From contig DF158882.1 in the NCBI GenBank assembly GCA_000307305.1, positions 687,291-751,290 on the forward strand: a stretch of DNA of 64,000 bases, in the 5' to 3' direction. The notes below the pieces were generated by a model. That model worked only from the letters and a program-made list of their open reading frames with translations, ran no database searches and had not been told where the DNA came from. Below, one piece after another: positions 20,135 to 28,064 of this stretch. Made by a program: the position numbers and the translations under genes. Source of the stretch: Enterobacteriaceae bacterium B14 (GTDB lineage Bacteria; Pseudomonadota; Gammaproteobacteria; Enterobacterales; Enterobacteriaceae). The first letter of the stretch is position 1. The number at the start of each line of letters is the position of its first letter.

Positions 20135-20608
20135 ATGTCCGAACTGATTTTACCTTCGGTCTTCCCGATGAATGAGCAACGTACCATCCGTCGTGCCCTG
20201 CGATTACTGGAGAAATATCAGCGGCAGCCCAGTGAATCGTTCCTTGCCGCTAGCTTCGCGAAAAATTGGTTACAGCTTTATTTGGCAAAGCAGGAGCGCG
20301 AAGTCTTTGTTGTTATCTATCTCGATAATCAACATCGTCTGCTGAAGCATGAAACGCTCTTCCTCGGCACGATTAACCATACTGAAATCCATCCTCGCGA
20401 AATTGTGAAATCTGCACTGCGTCATAATGCCGCGGCGGTGATCATCGCCCATAACCACCCGTCAGGGATTACCGAAGCGAGTAAAGCTGACAGAGCCATT
20501 ACCGCCAGGATTATAGAGGCGCTGGGTCTGGTCGATGTCCGGCTACTGGATCATTTCATCATAGGTGATGGTGACGCTTTGTCGTTTGCTGAACATGGAT
20601 GGCTATAA
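20135..20608 (+). CDS. radC: RadC-family JAB-domain protein (YfjY/YeeS-like)
   Basis: A 157-residue RadC/MPN+ protein. The metal site is intact: the HNHPSG motif (AHNHPSGITEASKADRAIT) near residue 109, with an upstream glutamate in the JAB core and DHFIIGDGDALSFAEHGWL at the C-terminus. Island RadC proteins are short versions of chromosomal RadC that lack the N-terminal HhH domain. A role in recombination has been proposed, but biochemistry is unclear. AAGGAG precedes the start. Close spacing to the DUF987 gene suggests an operon running to the toxin-antitoxin pair. Confidence 0.9.
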   Translation: MSELILPSVFPMNEQRTIRRALRLLEKYQRQPSESFLAASFAKNWLQLYLAKQEREVFVVIYLDNQHRLLKHETLFLGTINHTEIHPREIVKSALRHNAAAVIIAHNHPSGITEASKADRAITARIIEALGLVDVRLLDHFIIGDGDALSFAEHGWL

Positions 20609-20623
20609 GAAGAGGAAGGGCTA

Positions 20624-20845
20624 ATGAAAATCATCAGTAAGCGTCGGGCGATGGCAATTTATCGTCTGCATCCTGAATCCCGATTGTTTCGCTTCTGTAC
20701 CGGGAAATATCGCTGGTCCGGGAGCATCTGCCATTACTACGGTCGTGAAGTTCAGGATATCAATGGTGTTCTGGCTGTCTTTGCCGAGCGACGCCAGGAC
20801 CGGAACGGACCTTATGTCTGTCTGCGTAGCGTCACTTTCAATTAA
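20624..20845 (+). CDS. DUF987 protein (YeeT-like)
   Basis: A 73-residue protein matching the YeeT/YpjJ family. MKIISKRRAMAIYRLHPESR is the conserved start, and the DINGVLAVFAERRQDRNGPY stretch is conserved. GAGGAAGGG lies upstream, 15 bp after radC. The family always lies between RadC and the CbeA antitoxin. Its function is unknown. Confidence 0.87.
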   Translation: MKIISKRRAMAIYRLHPESRLFRFCTGKYRWSGSICHYYGREVQDINGVLAVFAERRQDRNGPYVCLRSVTFN

Positions 20846-20865
20846 CCTTATAAAAGGAGCTACAG

Positions 20866-21216
20866 ATGTCGAATAAGACACTGACAGTGAATGATGATAC
20901 TGCTGAGCCCTGGTGGGGTTTGAGTCGTAACGTCATCCCTTGTTTTGGCGCACGTCTGGTTCAGGAAGGTAATCGCCTGCATTACCTGGCTGACCGCGCC
21001 AGCTTAACAGGCCAGTTCAATGAAGCGGATTTACTCCATCTTGACCTGGCGTTCCCGGTACTGCTGAAGCAGGCGGAGCTCATGCTTACCAGCGGCGAAC
21101 TGAATCCACGACACCAGCACTGCGTCACGCTTTATGCGAAGGGGCTAACCTGCGAAGCTGATACGCTGGGCTCCTGCGGTTACGTTTATATCGCCATTTA
21201 CCCCACACAACGCTAA
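20866..21216 (+). CDS. cbeA: CbeA/YeeU-family type IV antitoxin
   Basis: A 116-residue protein close to YeeU (CbeA). The conserved core CFGARLVQEGNRLHYLADRA and the segment LMLTSGELNPRHQHCVTLYA are present. In E. coli CbeA counters CbtA by stabilising MreB and FtsZ filaments instead of binding the toxin. AAGGAGCTAC lies before the ATG. The frame is intact, while the toxin gene 34 bp downstream is broken. Confidence 0.92.
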   Translation: MSNKTLTVNDDTAEPWWGLSRNVIPCFGARLVQEGNRLHYLADRASLTGQFNEADLLHLDLAFPVLLKQAELMLTSGELNPRHQHCVTLYAKGLTCEADTLGSCGYVYIAIYPTQR

Positions 21217-21250
21217 TCGACTTTAGAATTCACTTTTACGAGAACAACTC

Positions 21251-21592
21251 ATGAATACTTTACCTGCAATAAACCAGCGGACTCTTCAGTCATGCCCATC
21301 ACCTGTAATTATCTGGCAAATGTTGCTTACTCGTTTACTGGAATAACACTACGGTCTGGCGCTGAACGACACACCGTTCGGTGATGAAAGCATCATTCAG
21401 GAGCATATCGAGGCCGGTATTACACTCGTTGATGCCGTTAACTTATTGGTGAAAAAGTACGAACTGGTTCGTATCGACCGCAGGGCGTTTGGCTGGCAGG
21501 AACCATCTCCATACTTGCGCTCTGTAGACATTCTGCGAGCACGTCGGGAAATGGGGTTGTTACGAGGCCGCAATCACACTACAGCAAAGTGA
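21251..21592 (+). pseudogene. cbtA: cbtA/yeeV toxin with nonsense mutation at codon 32
   Basis: The frame from ATG 21251 reads [17 protein letters not shown], then TAA at 21344-21346, then [20 protein letters not shown] and on to TGA at 21590-21592 with no further stop. In YeeV/CbtA the residue at the stop position is Gln (LLDQHYG), so a single CAA-to-TAA change explains the stop. The remaining frame is intact over 113 codons, which points to a recent loss. CbtA inhibits MreB and FtsZ polymerisation. A truncated 31-residue product should be inert. Reinitiation inside the frame cannot be excluded. Confidence 0.9.
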
Positions 21593-21720
21593 AACTTGCG
21601 GGCATCTTCCCGATAGTTAAAACATCCTGGCTGAAATGAGGCTATCGAGTATAATCGCCGCATCATCATTGAGTTGGTTTAGATATTTTGTTATTCGCTG
21701 ATTTTCAAAAGAAAATAGTT

Positions 21721-21759
21721 GAGTATACAACTGAGTATACATTATCAATACATTGATAA
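21721..21759. repeat. Direct and inverted repeats left of the attachment site
   Basis: GAGTATAC occurs at 21721-21728 and again at 21733-21740, and TTATCAA/TTGATAA forms a dyad at 21742-21759. The spacing of about one helical turn and the position 35-75 bp from the tRNA fragment fit arm-type integrase or excisionase binding sites. This is a positional inference. Confidence 0.4.
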
Positions 21760-21793
21760 TTAATTACTTAAAATTCAGTTGATTAGTGTTGAA

Positions 21794-21816
21794 ATTCGAG
21801 TCCGGCCTTCGCACCA
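21794..21816 (+). other. Attachment-site fragment: 3' end of a tRNA-Leu (leuX-like)
   Basis: The sequence TTCGAGTCCGGCCTTCG followed by CACCA corresponds to the T-arm, acceptor 3' strand and CCA end of a leucine tRNA of the leuX type, with one G missing compared with the E. coli sequence as I remember it. No 5' half or anticodon arm precedes it, so it is not a functional tRNA. Such 3' fragments are left when P4-type integrases recombine into tRNA genes. It marks the border between the CP4-like island on the left and the integrase-led segment on the right. Confidence 0.7.
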
Positions 21817-21829
21817 ACAGTATGTAAAT

Positions 21830-21854
21830 AGACCTCAACTGAGGTCTTTTTTTT
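21830..21854 (+). terminator. Rho-independent terminator after the tRNA fragment
   Basis: AGACCTCA (21830-21837), a 2-nt loop and TGAGGTCT (21840-21847) form a perfect 8-bp stem followed by a run of T's to 21854. It probably represents the native terminator of the tRNA-Leu gene carried along with the duplicated attachment sequence. Confidence 0.85.
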
Positions 21855-21940
21855 ATGTCTAAAATCCAGCATTTACCTACCTTTCTCGCTATATTAGTTC
21901 TCTCAAGGTCAACCGACTTCAACGTACATCTACCAACAAA

Positions 21941-21990
21941 TGTTGGTACAGATGATGGTATTTCCGGTTCGATAATGCTTGTACCAACAA
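21941..21990. promoter_or_regulatory. Inverted repeats in the integrase promoter region
   Basis: TGTTGGTACA near 21941 and TGTACCAACA near 21981 are perfect reverse complements about 30 bp apart. A further CCAACA copy lies just before the first arm. They sit between the attachment fragment and the integrase start, where P4-like integrases bind arm sites and repress their own gene. Confidence 0.5.
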
Positions 21991-22003
21991 GGAAGGGATA
22001 AGC

Positions 22004-23189
22004 ATGGCTCTAACAGATATTAAAGTCAGAACAGCCAAGCCAACGGATAAGCAATATAAGCTGACCGATGGCAACGGTATGCATCTTCTCGTCCACCCAA
22101 ATGGTTCAAGATACTGGCGTCTACAGTACCGCTTTGGCGGAAAGCAAAAGATGCTAGCTTTAGGCGTATATCCTGATGTGTCTCTTGCAGATGCTAGAGC
22201 GCGTCGTGATGAGGCTCGTAAGCTTTTGGCAAACGGTATCGACCCGGGAGACAAAAAGAAAAATGATAAGGTTGAACAGGAAGAAGCGCGCACTTTTGAG
22301 GAGCTTGCTGTTGAGTGGCACGCCACAAATAAAAAGTGGCCGGAAGAGCATAGTCGTCGAGTGCTGAAAAGCCTGGAGGACAACCTGTTTCCAGCCATTG
22401 GCAAACGTAATATAGCTGAGCTAAAAACTCGGGACCTGTTAGCTCCTATTAAAGCTGTAGAACTGTCGGGGAGGCTAGAAGTGGCTTCCCGGCTACAACA
22501 GCGAACTACTGCAATCATGCGTTATGCCGTACAGAGCGGTTTGCTTGACTATAATCCCGCGCAGGAAATGGTGGGTGCCGTTGCTTCAAGTAACAGACAG
22601 CATCGAGCTGCTCTTGAACTGAAACGTATTCCTGAGCTTCTTCAACGAATTGACAGCTATACCGGTAGGCCTTTAACTCGCCTTGCCGTTGAGCTAACCC
22701 TCCTCGTCTTTATTCGTTCCAGTGAACTGCGTTTTGCCCGTTGGACAGAGATCGATTTTGAAACATCCATATGGACGATTCCAGCTGAGCGAGAAGCTAT
22801 CGAAGGAGTAAAACACTCGCAGCGCGGCTCAAAAATGCGGACACCTCATTTGGTGCCGTTATCTCGTCAGACGTCAGCAATCCTTAAACAGGTACACAAA
22901 CTTAGTGGCGATCGCGATTTTGTTTTCATTGGCGATCACGACCATCGCAAACCGATGAGTGAAAACACGGTGAACAAGGCGCTGCGCGTTATGGTTTATG
23001 ACACTAAGGCAGAGGTTTGTGGACATGGTTTCAGAACCATGGCTTGTAGTTCATTGATTGAGTCGGGATTGTGGTCGAAGGATGCTGTAGAGCGCAGGCT
23101 GATGGTGCAGTGGTGGGCGGATTATCTGGATGCTAATCGGGAGAAGGGGGGTTAGTCCGTTTGACTTTGCTAAGTTGAGTACGGGCTGA
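22004..23189 (+). pseudogene. int: P4-type tyrosine integrase, catalytic block deleted and C-terminus frameshifted
   Basis: The gene starts ALTDIKVRTAKPTDKQYKL, the DUF4102 arm-binding domain, and continues into the catalytic domain with Arg I (RSSELRFARW) and the HGFR box. After SKDAVER the protein jumps straight to RLMVQWWADYLDANREKG. Family members have about two dozen residues here that carry the second His/Arg region and the nucleophilic Tyr (RAAYIH). The junction ER/ER suggests deletion between short repeats near 23090. A second lesion is six G's at 23146-23151: with five, the frame would continue VSPFDFAKLSTG to TGA at 23189, but as written it stops at TAG 23153-23155. Without the tyrosine the enzyme cannot cut DNA. 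AAGGAAGGG precedes the ATG. Confidence 0.88.
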
Positions 23190-23205
23190 TTAAAAGGGAT
23201 TCTGG

Positions 23206-23236
23206 AAGGCATGCATCTGGCATGCCTTATTTTTTT
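23206..23236 (+). terminator. Terminator after the integrase
   Basis: AAGGCATGC (23206-23214), loop ATCTG and GCATGCCTT (23220-23228) form a 9-bp perfect stem followed by seven T's. It lies 17 bp after the ancestral stop codon of the integrase. Confidence 0.85.
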
Positions 23237-23357
23237 GCTAATTTGGTATTTACAGCCTCATAACTCAGCCCAGGCAATGCTATTAATCGCTCGAGCAATC
23301 TGTGAAGGCTAAGAAACTTTCATCTTTGTTTTATAAAAGATTAACGTAATGGCTAAG

Positions 23358-23425
23358 GCCCTCGGTGAGCGCCTGAGCGATCACCTTTAATACGGTGGCA
23401 GTTACACAGAATTAAGGACAGGCTC
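23358..23425 (+). mobile_element. Possible IS256-family right-end relic
   Basis: The plus strand reads ALGERLSDHL then TAA (23388-23390), resembling the C-terminus of an IS256-family transposase. It is followed after 10 bp by GTTACACAGAATTAAGGACA and GGCTC, which looks like the terminal inverted repeat of that family (ACACA...GGACAG). No upstream transposase body remains. This fits the N-terminal transposase fragment near 12.7 kb. The match is from memory and needs a search. Confidence 0.4.
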
Positions 23426-23531
23426 TAGGTGCAGCTATATCCGGAGCGCTACCTTTATCATGTGCTTGATATTGTAAGTATCCCGCATAACCGGACCATT
23501 CACTTTTATCGAGTTTATGATACAGCCACTC

Positions 23532-23577
23532 TAAAAAAGAGCCCTCAGCGTAAGTGTAACAGGACTTACGCTGAGGG
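23532..23577 (-). terminator. Terminator of the hsd operon
   Basis: CCCTCAGCGTAAGT (23542-23555) and ACTTACGCTGAGGG (23564-23577) make a perfect 14-bp stem with an 8-nt loop. On the minus strand it is followed by CTCTTTTTT, a good T-run, starting a few bases after the hsdR stop at 23585. Confidence 0.88.
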
Positions 23578-23584
23578 ACGTCCA

Positions 23585-26500
23585 TCACGTCACGACATCA
23601 ACAACATCACTGCCACTTAAGAGATCATCCGGTTGTGCCAAAATAATCTGCTTTAAAAACTGCTCGATGCGTATATTCAGCTTAAATAGCGGTATGGTTA
23701 CGCCGTCTTGTTTTTCAAAATAGATCCTAGCTTTCGCTTTATCGACTGATTCTTTTAATGCATCGAAGCGACCAAAATCATTAAGATTATTATCATTAAC
23801 ACTATCAGCCATTAATGCGATGAGCAGTTCTTTATCTAAACCAAGCGCATTAACAACGGTGTTTAATTGCGCATTTTCAGCATTATCTTTGTAGGTGTTG
23901 ATATAGTCTCTAAAAGTATGACCTTCAATTAACTGCGCATCGCCGCGCTGTAAGTCGTGTAAGAAGAGTTTTGCGTACCTTTGGTCGCGTTGGGTAAGCG
24001 ATGCAAACGACTTGTGCAACTCATTTGATGTAGCTTCAATGCTCGCAGAGTCTTGGGGTTTATGCAGTTCTTTTAAATATTTATCAAAACGACTGTTCAT
24101 GTAGTCGGCATCGATTTTGCCGGTATCTATTTCAGTTAGATAACCACTGATATCAAAAGGCACATCGCCTCCACCTGCACCACCGCTACCGCCATCACCT
24201 TTGGCTACTAGCTCTTTGTAACGCAGGACTAGGCTCAGGTAAGTTTGTTCATCTATGGCCAGCGTTACCTCATGTTCACCCTCATTTTCAGTAGAAGAAT
24301 GGACCGACTGCTCCCAATGCAAACCTTGTACTTTGGCTGCTTCTAGATGCTGGTTAAAGGTGTTAAATAATTTGGCGAATTGGGCACAGGCTTCTAGATC
24401 GTCTGGCAGTTTTTCAAAGTTCTCAACTCCCGCATTGACGAAAAGCTCGGTAATGTCTGCCACTAATTCATTCATGGCGTTAAGATTACTTTCTAGTCTA
24501 TCAACAAATAAGCCGATAGGTTTGTCGCCGGAATAGAGTTTTACCGCATCATGAATATGTTGCTCCATAGTATGCGGATAACGGTAATAACGAATGATAC
24601 CGTGGGGTTTGTCGGGGCCAAACAAGCGATTGGTGCGCGAGAAGGCTTGAATAATATTTTGGTATTTAATCACCTTGTCTAAATACAAGGTATTTAGCCA
24701 TTTGGAGTCAAAGCCAGTAAGCATTTGATCCACCACAATCAGCAAATCTAACTGCTTTGAAGGCTCGGCATGAATACGCTCGTAAGGCTTTTTATGGGCA
24801 AGGCGTGCCGCTAAATCTTTTTTAAAGGCCGCGTGGCGAGCAAAATCAAAATCATGGCCATAACGCGCGTTATAGTCGGCCATAATTTCGTCTAGGCCAT
24901 CGCCTTTAAAAGTGGGGCCACGGTCGCCACTGCCGTCGTTATCAATATTTGGGTCAAACAAAGCCGATACTTTAAGTTCAGGTTTGGCGGTTTTTAAGCG
25001 GCGATAATAGTCGATGGCTTCAGCAATACTGTTAGTCGCCAAAATAGCGTGAAATTTATTGCCTTGGCTGAGCACATCCCATTTATCCAAGATGTCACTC
25101 ACGACGTTCTCTTGATGGGTATCAGTTAAATATTGGCTTTTCGGCACATAGTCTTCAATGCCTTTGTGATATTTGCCGGTGGCGTCTTTATGGCCAGCCA
25201 TAGGCACATCATTCATAAAGTGGTTAAATTTTTCTTTTTGGCTGGGTTATCCATCGCCTCCATCACCGAGCCAGCTTTGGCTTGCACTAACGCCACCGCT
25301 TGTTTTAGGCCACTGTCTTTAAATGTGGGCACTTTGTAAGGGTCGAAGCCCAGCACGTTGCCATCGCGTATACCATCGGCAATGCTATAGCGGTGTAGCT
25401 CGTTACCAAATACAGTACTGGTGGTATTGCCGTTTTTTTCGTTTTCTTCTTGAATCGGTGTGCCGGTAAAGCCAAAAAATAAGGCGCGCGGAAAGGTACG
25501 TTTAATAATAATCAGCATGTCGCCAAAGGTAGAGCGATGCGCCTCATCGACAATAAACACCAAACGTTTAGCGCGAATTTTCTCAATATCCGCAGCGTTT
25601 GTGGCTGCGCCTTCATCGTCTACCGCTTCAAAAATATTACTCATTTTTTGAATGGAGCTAACAATTAACGTATCGGCAGGTGCACTGCTTTTTAATTTGG
25701 TAATGAGGACATGCGTATTTTCGGTGGCTTGTACGTCTTCGCCATCGCCCGCAAAATTGCGGTATTCCGCGAGCGACTGAGTACCCAGCTCGATCCTGTC
25801 CATTAAAAAAATCACTTTATCGGCATCTTTCGATTGCGCGATCAACTGCGCCGATTTAAAGCTGGTCATGGTTTTACCCGAACCCGTGGTATGCCACACA
25901 TAACCCCCGAGGCGATCGGGATTATTGGCCGCACTACCCAGTTGTTGCCAGTTAGTTTTGGCCACTTTGTCAGATATCGCATTGGCGGCGTAATACTGAT
26001 AACTGCGCATGACCTTAAGCACGCCGTCGGTATCGTCAGCGACGGTATAAAAGCCAATCAACTGATGCGCCATAGGGATGGAAAGCAAAGTAGAGGCGAT
26101 GTCTTTCCAGTGGTTCATGGGTTCGTTATTAAAATCAGCCCAGTTAAACTGATAGTCTGGGTTAAACTTGCCGTCTAGCCCGGGATTGGCAAAGTATTTT
26201 GTCTCATTGGGCTCCATAGCAACAAACACTTGGATAAGCGAAAACAGGCCGCTAAATACACCCTCTTTGCTGTACTTTTCAATTTGGTTTACGGCTTGGC
26301 TAACCGGAATGCCGCTGCGCTTTAGCTCTATATGGATAACCGGCATACCGTTAATCAGTAGCAGCACATCGCCACGTCGGTCGTTACGCAAAGGGCTGCC
26401 GCGTTCAAATTTAGGCTGTTGCACAATTTGGTAACGACTTTGGCCTGCGGCGATTTCTTGACGATCGTATATTTTTAAGCTGACTTCTTTACCCATATGC

Positions 26501-26799
26501 AAGGTATCGGCTGGGTTATCACGCTTAATCGCCACGGTTTTGCCGTTAATTAAACCGTTGAGCTTGAGCGGGGTTTTAAGCGCTTTGATTTGTTCAATAA
26601 TTTGCTGCATTTCAGTCGCGGTAAGCGGGACATCGTTTAAACGATCCCGTTGGCGATTGTTTTCAAACAACATGTTTGCCCAGTTTTGCAGTAAATCCGC
26701 TTCGGTTTTGTTTTTGAGTATCTCCGGCTCCCAACCTTTGTTGGTGAGAACCTCAATAAAGGCCTGCTCAAATTGCGCTTCGGTTTTAAAGGTTGTCAT
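23585..26799 (-). pseudogene. hsdR: Type I restriction endonuclease subunit R, single-base frameshift
   Basis: HsdR is the DNA-translocating and cutting subunit. Two frames cover it: 26799-25213 (528 aa) and 25216-23585 (543 aa). The first has the nuclease core (RRGDVLLLINGMPVIHIELK), Walker A HTTGSGKTMTS and a DEAH box (FIVDEAHRS). The second has motif VI NIIQAFSRTNRLFG and the C-terminal domain. The first frame ends NPAKKKNLTTL-stop. One added base in the A-rich stretch near 25230 gives KKKKFNHFMNDVPMAG, continuous with the second frame, for a normal total of about 1070 residues. The ATGA overlap at the break could allow the C-terminal half to be translated separately, but no such natural split is known to me. 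AAGGAGCG precedes the start, 14 bp after hsdS. Cleavage is probably lost unless the indel is an assembly error. Confidence 0.85.
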
Positions 26800-26813
26800 G
26801 ATGGCGCTCCTTG

Positions 26814-28064
26814 TTAGACAAACATTTTACTTAAGCAGGCTTGCTTGATGTTGTTAAGTTTGGTGATTTGTTGTTGGTGCTGGTTGATTAGTGTGTCGAG
26901 CTTTTGGAAATAATTACTGATTGCGGTCTGTTCCATATATTCAGTGGGTAAAATTAGGTCTAAATCAGCCAAGTCTGAATTTCTTATATGAACAACAGAT
27001 TTTCCTTGTGCCTTAGAAGACAGCTTCTTTTTTAAACGGCCATTTGTTATTGCTAAAGCTAAAAAGGTTGAGTGAATTTTTTTGCTGGGTAATACAATAT
27101 TCAGATCACCACCAATTATTACATTCGGTTCACTAACAACCGACGCCCTTGATATATCTTCAGGAGATTCGCCTGAAGCAGGAACGATAACTTCTCCCCC
27201 GATGCTTTTAACTGACTTATCTTTTTCAGTTACAAATGTGTCAACAACAGTAATGACTGTTTGATACCTTGTATAAAGTCGACCATACAAAATGATTGGC
27301 GATCCACTCGTAACTAAATCACCTTTCGAATAGCCTTGTCCTTTAGTGAATTTTGCATTTTCACCTAAAGCCAAGTAATTCCACTCCCCACGAAACCCTT
27401 TAAAGCGGATTTCTGGTATGGTTTCGCCTTGTTTGGGGAACATTTTTTCCAGCATGGATTTTTTAATGCTGCTGAGCTTGTCATGCTTTTGTTGGTGTTG
27501 GTTGATTAGGCTGTCGAGTGTTTGGAAATAGTTGCCGATTTTGGTTTGCTCTATATATTCAGTGGGTAAAATCAGGTCTAAATCGGCCAAGTCTGAATTT
27601 CTTATATGAACAACAGATTTTCCTTGCGCCTTAGAAGATAGTTCTTTTTTTAAACGGCCATTGGATATTGCTAAAGCTAAAAAGGTAGAATGAATCTTTT
27701 TGTTGGGTAATACAATATTCAGATCACCACCAAGTATTACATTCTGCTCACTAACAACTGACGCTCTTGATATATCTTCAGGTGATTCTCCTGAAGCAGG
27801 AACAATAACCTCTCCTCCCATGCTTTTAACGGACTTATCTTTTTCAGTTACAAATGTGTCAACGCTAGTAATGACTGTTTGATACTTCGTATAAAGCCGA
27901 CCATATAAAATGATTGGCGCGCCACTCGCAACTAAATCACCTTTTGAATAACCTTGTCCTTTGGTAAATTTTGCATTTTCACCTAAAGTTAGGTGATTCC
28001 ACTCTTTATTAAACCCCTTAAATCGAACCTCTGGCACGTTCTTATCCACACTCATCTTATTCAC
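26814..28064 (-). CDS. hsdS: Type I RM specificity subunit with two near-identical TRDs
   Basis: A 416-residue HsdS with the standard plan: TRD1, central conserved helix, TRD2, C-terminal conserved helix. Both halves begin PE(V/I)RFKGF and both TRDs run from ENAKFTKGQGYSKGDL to DLDLILPTEY. By hand alignment they differ at about 11 of 145 positions. The conserved helices (NYFQ.LD.LINQHQQ) define the spacer. In ordinary HsdS the two TRDs differ and read two different half-sites. Here both should read the same half-site, so the target should be a palindrome interrupted by a spacer. The start overlaps the end of hsdM by 8 bp, with hsdR 14 bp downstream. Confidence 0.9.
   Translation of the reverse strand: MNKMSVDKNVPEVRFKGFNKEWNHLTLGENAKFTKGQGYSKGDLVASGAPIILYGRLYTKYQTVITSVDTFVTEKDKSVKSMGGEVIVPASGESPEDISRASVVSEQNVILGGDLNIVLPNKKIHSTFLALAISNGRLKKELSSKAQGKSVVHIRNSDLADLDLILPTEYIEQTKIGNYFQTLDSLINQHQQKHDKLSSIKKSMLEKMFPKQGETIPEIRFKGFRGEWNYLALGENAKFTKGQGYSKGDLVTSGSPIILYGRLYTRYQTVITVVDTFVTEKDKSVKSIGGEVIVPASGESPEDISRASVVSEPNVIIGGDLNIVLPSKKIHSTFLALAITNGRLKKKLSSKAQGKSVVHIRNSDLADLDLILPTEYMEQTAISNYFQKLDTLINQHQQQITKLNNIKQACLSKMFV
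26942..28013 (-). repeat. Internal direct repeat in hsdS (period 618 bp)
   Basis: The blocks at roughly 27560-28013 and 26942-27395 are nearly identical at DNA level, offset by 618 bp, and encode the two TRDs. The repeat could recombine to give a half-length HsdS. Its high identity suggests recent duplication or gene conversion. Confidence 0.8.

Larger units (their letters stand above)
1..21816. mobile_element. CP4/P4-like genomic island (right part) carrying Druantia type II
   Basis: The backbone genes between 12.96 and 21.6 kb follow the order seen in E. coli CP4-type elements: inovirus Gp2 (YfjJ-like), AlpA, GTPase (YfjP/YeeP), WYL regulator, DUF932, RadC, DUF987, CbeA, CbtA. The right boundary is placed at the tRNA-Leu 3' fragment (21794-21816). 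The left boundary lies outside the window, and the element's own integrase is not visible here. The Druantia operon and a vsr relic are the cargo. Extent and boundaries are inferred from gene content rather than from a matched pair of attachment sites. Confidence 0.55.

Noticed and set aside
21794-21816. A functional tRNA-Leu gene
   Set aside because: Only the T-arm 3' strand, acceptor 3' strand and CCA are present; the upstream sequence has no D-arm or anticodon arm.
23429-23620. 63-codon plus-strand frame beside the hsdR terminator
   Set aside because: It overlaps the 14-bp stem terminator and the end of hsdR, and has no family resemblance or ribosome site.
25213-25216. ATGA overlap read as a natural two-gene HsdR
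   Set aside because: The Met is an internal residue of the normal HsdR sequence (NHFMNDVP), and one added base restores a full-length protein, so a frameshift is simpler.
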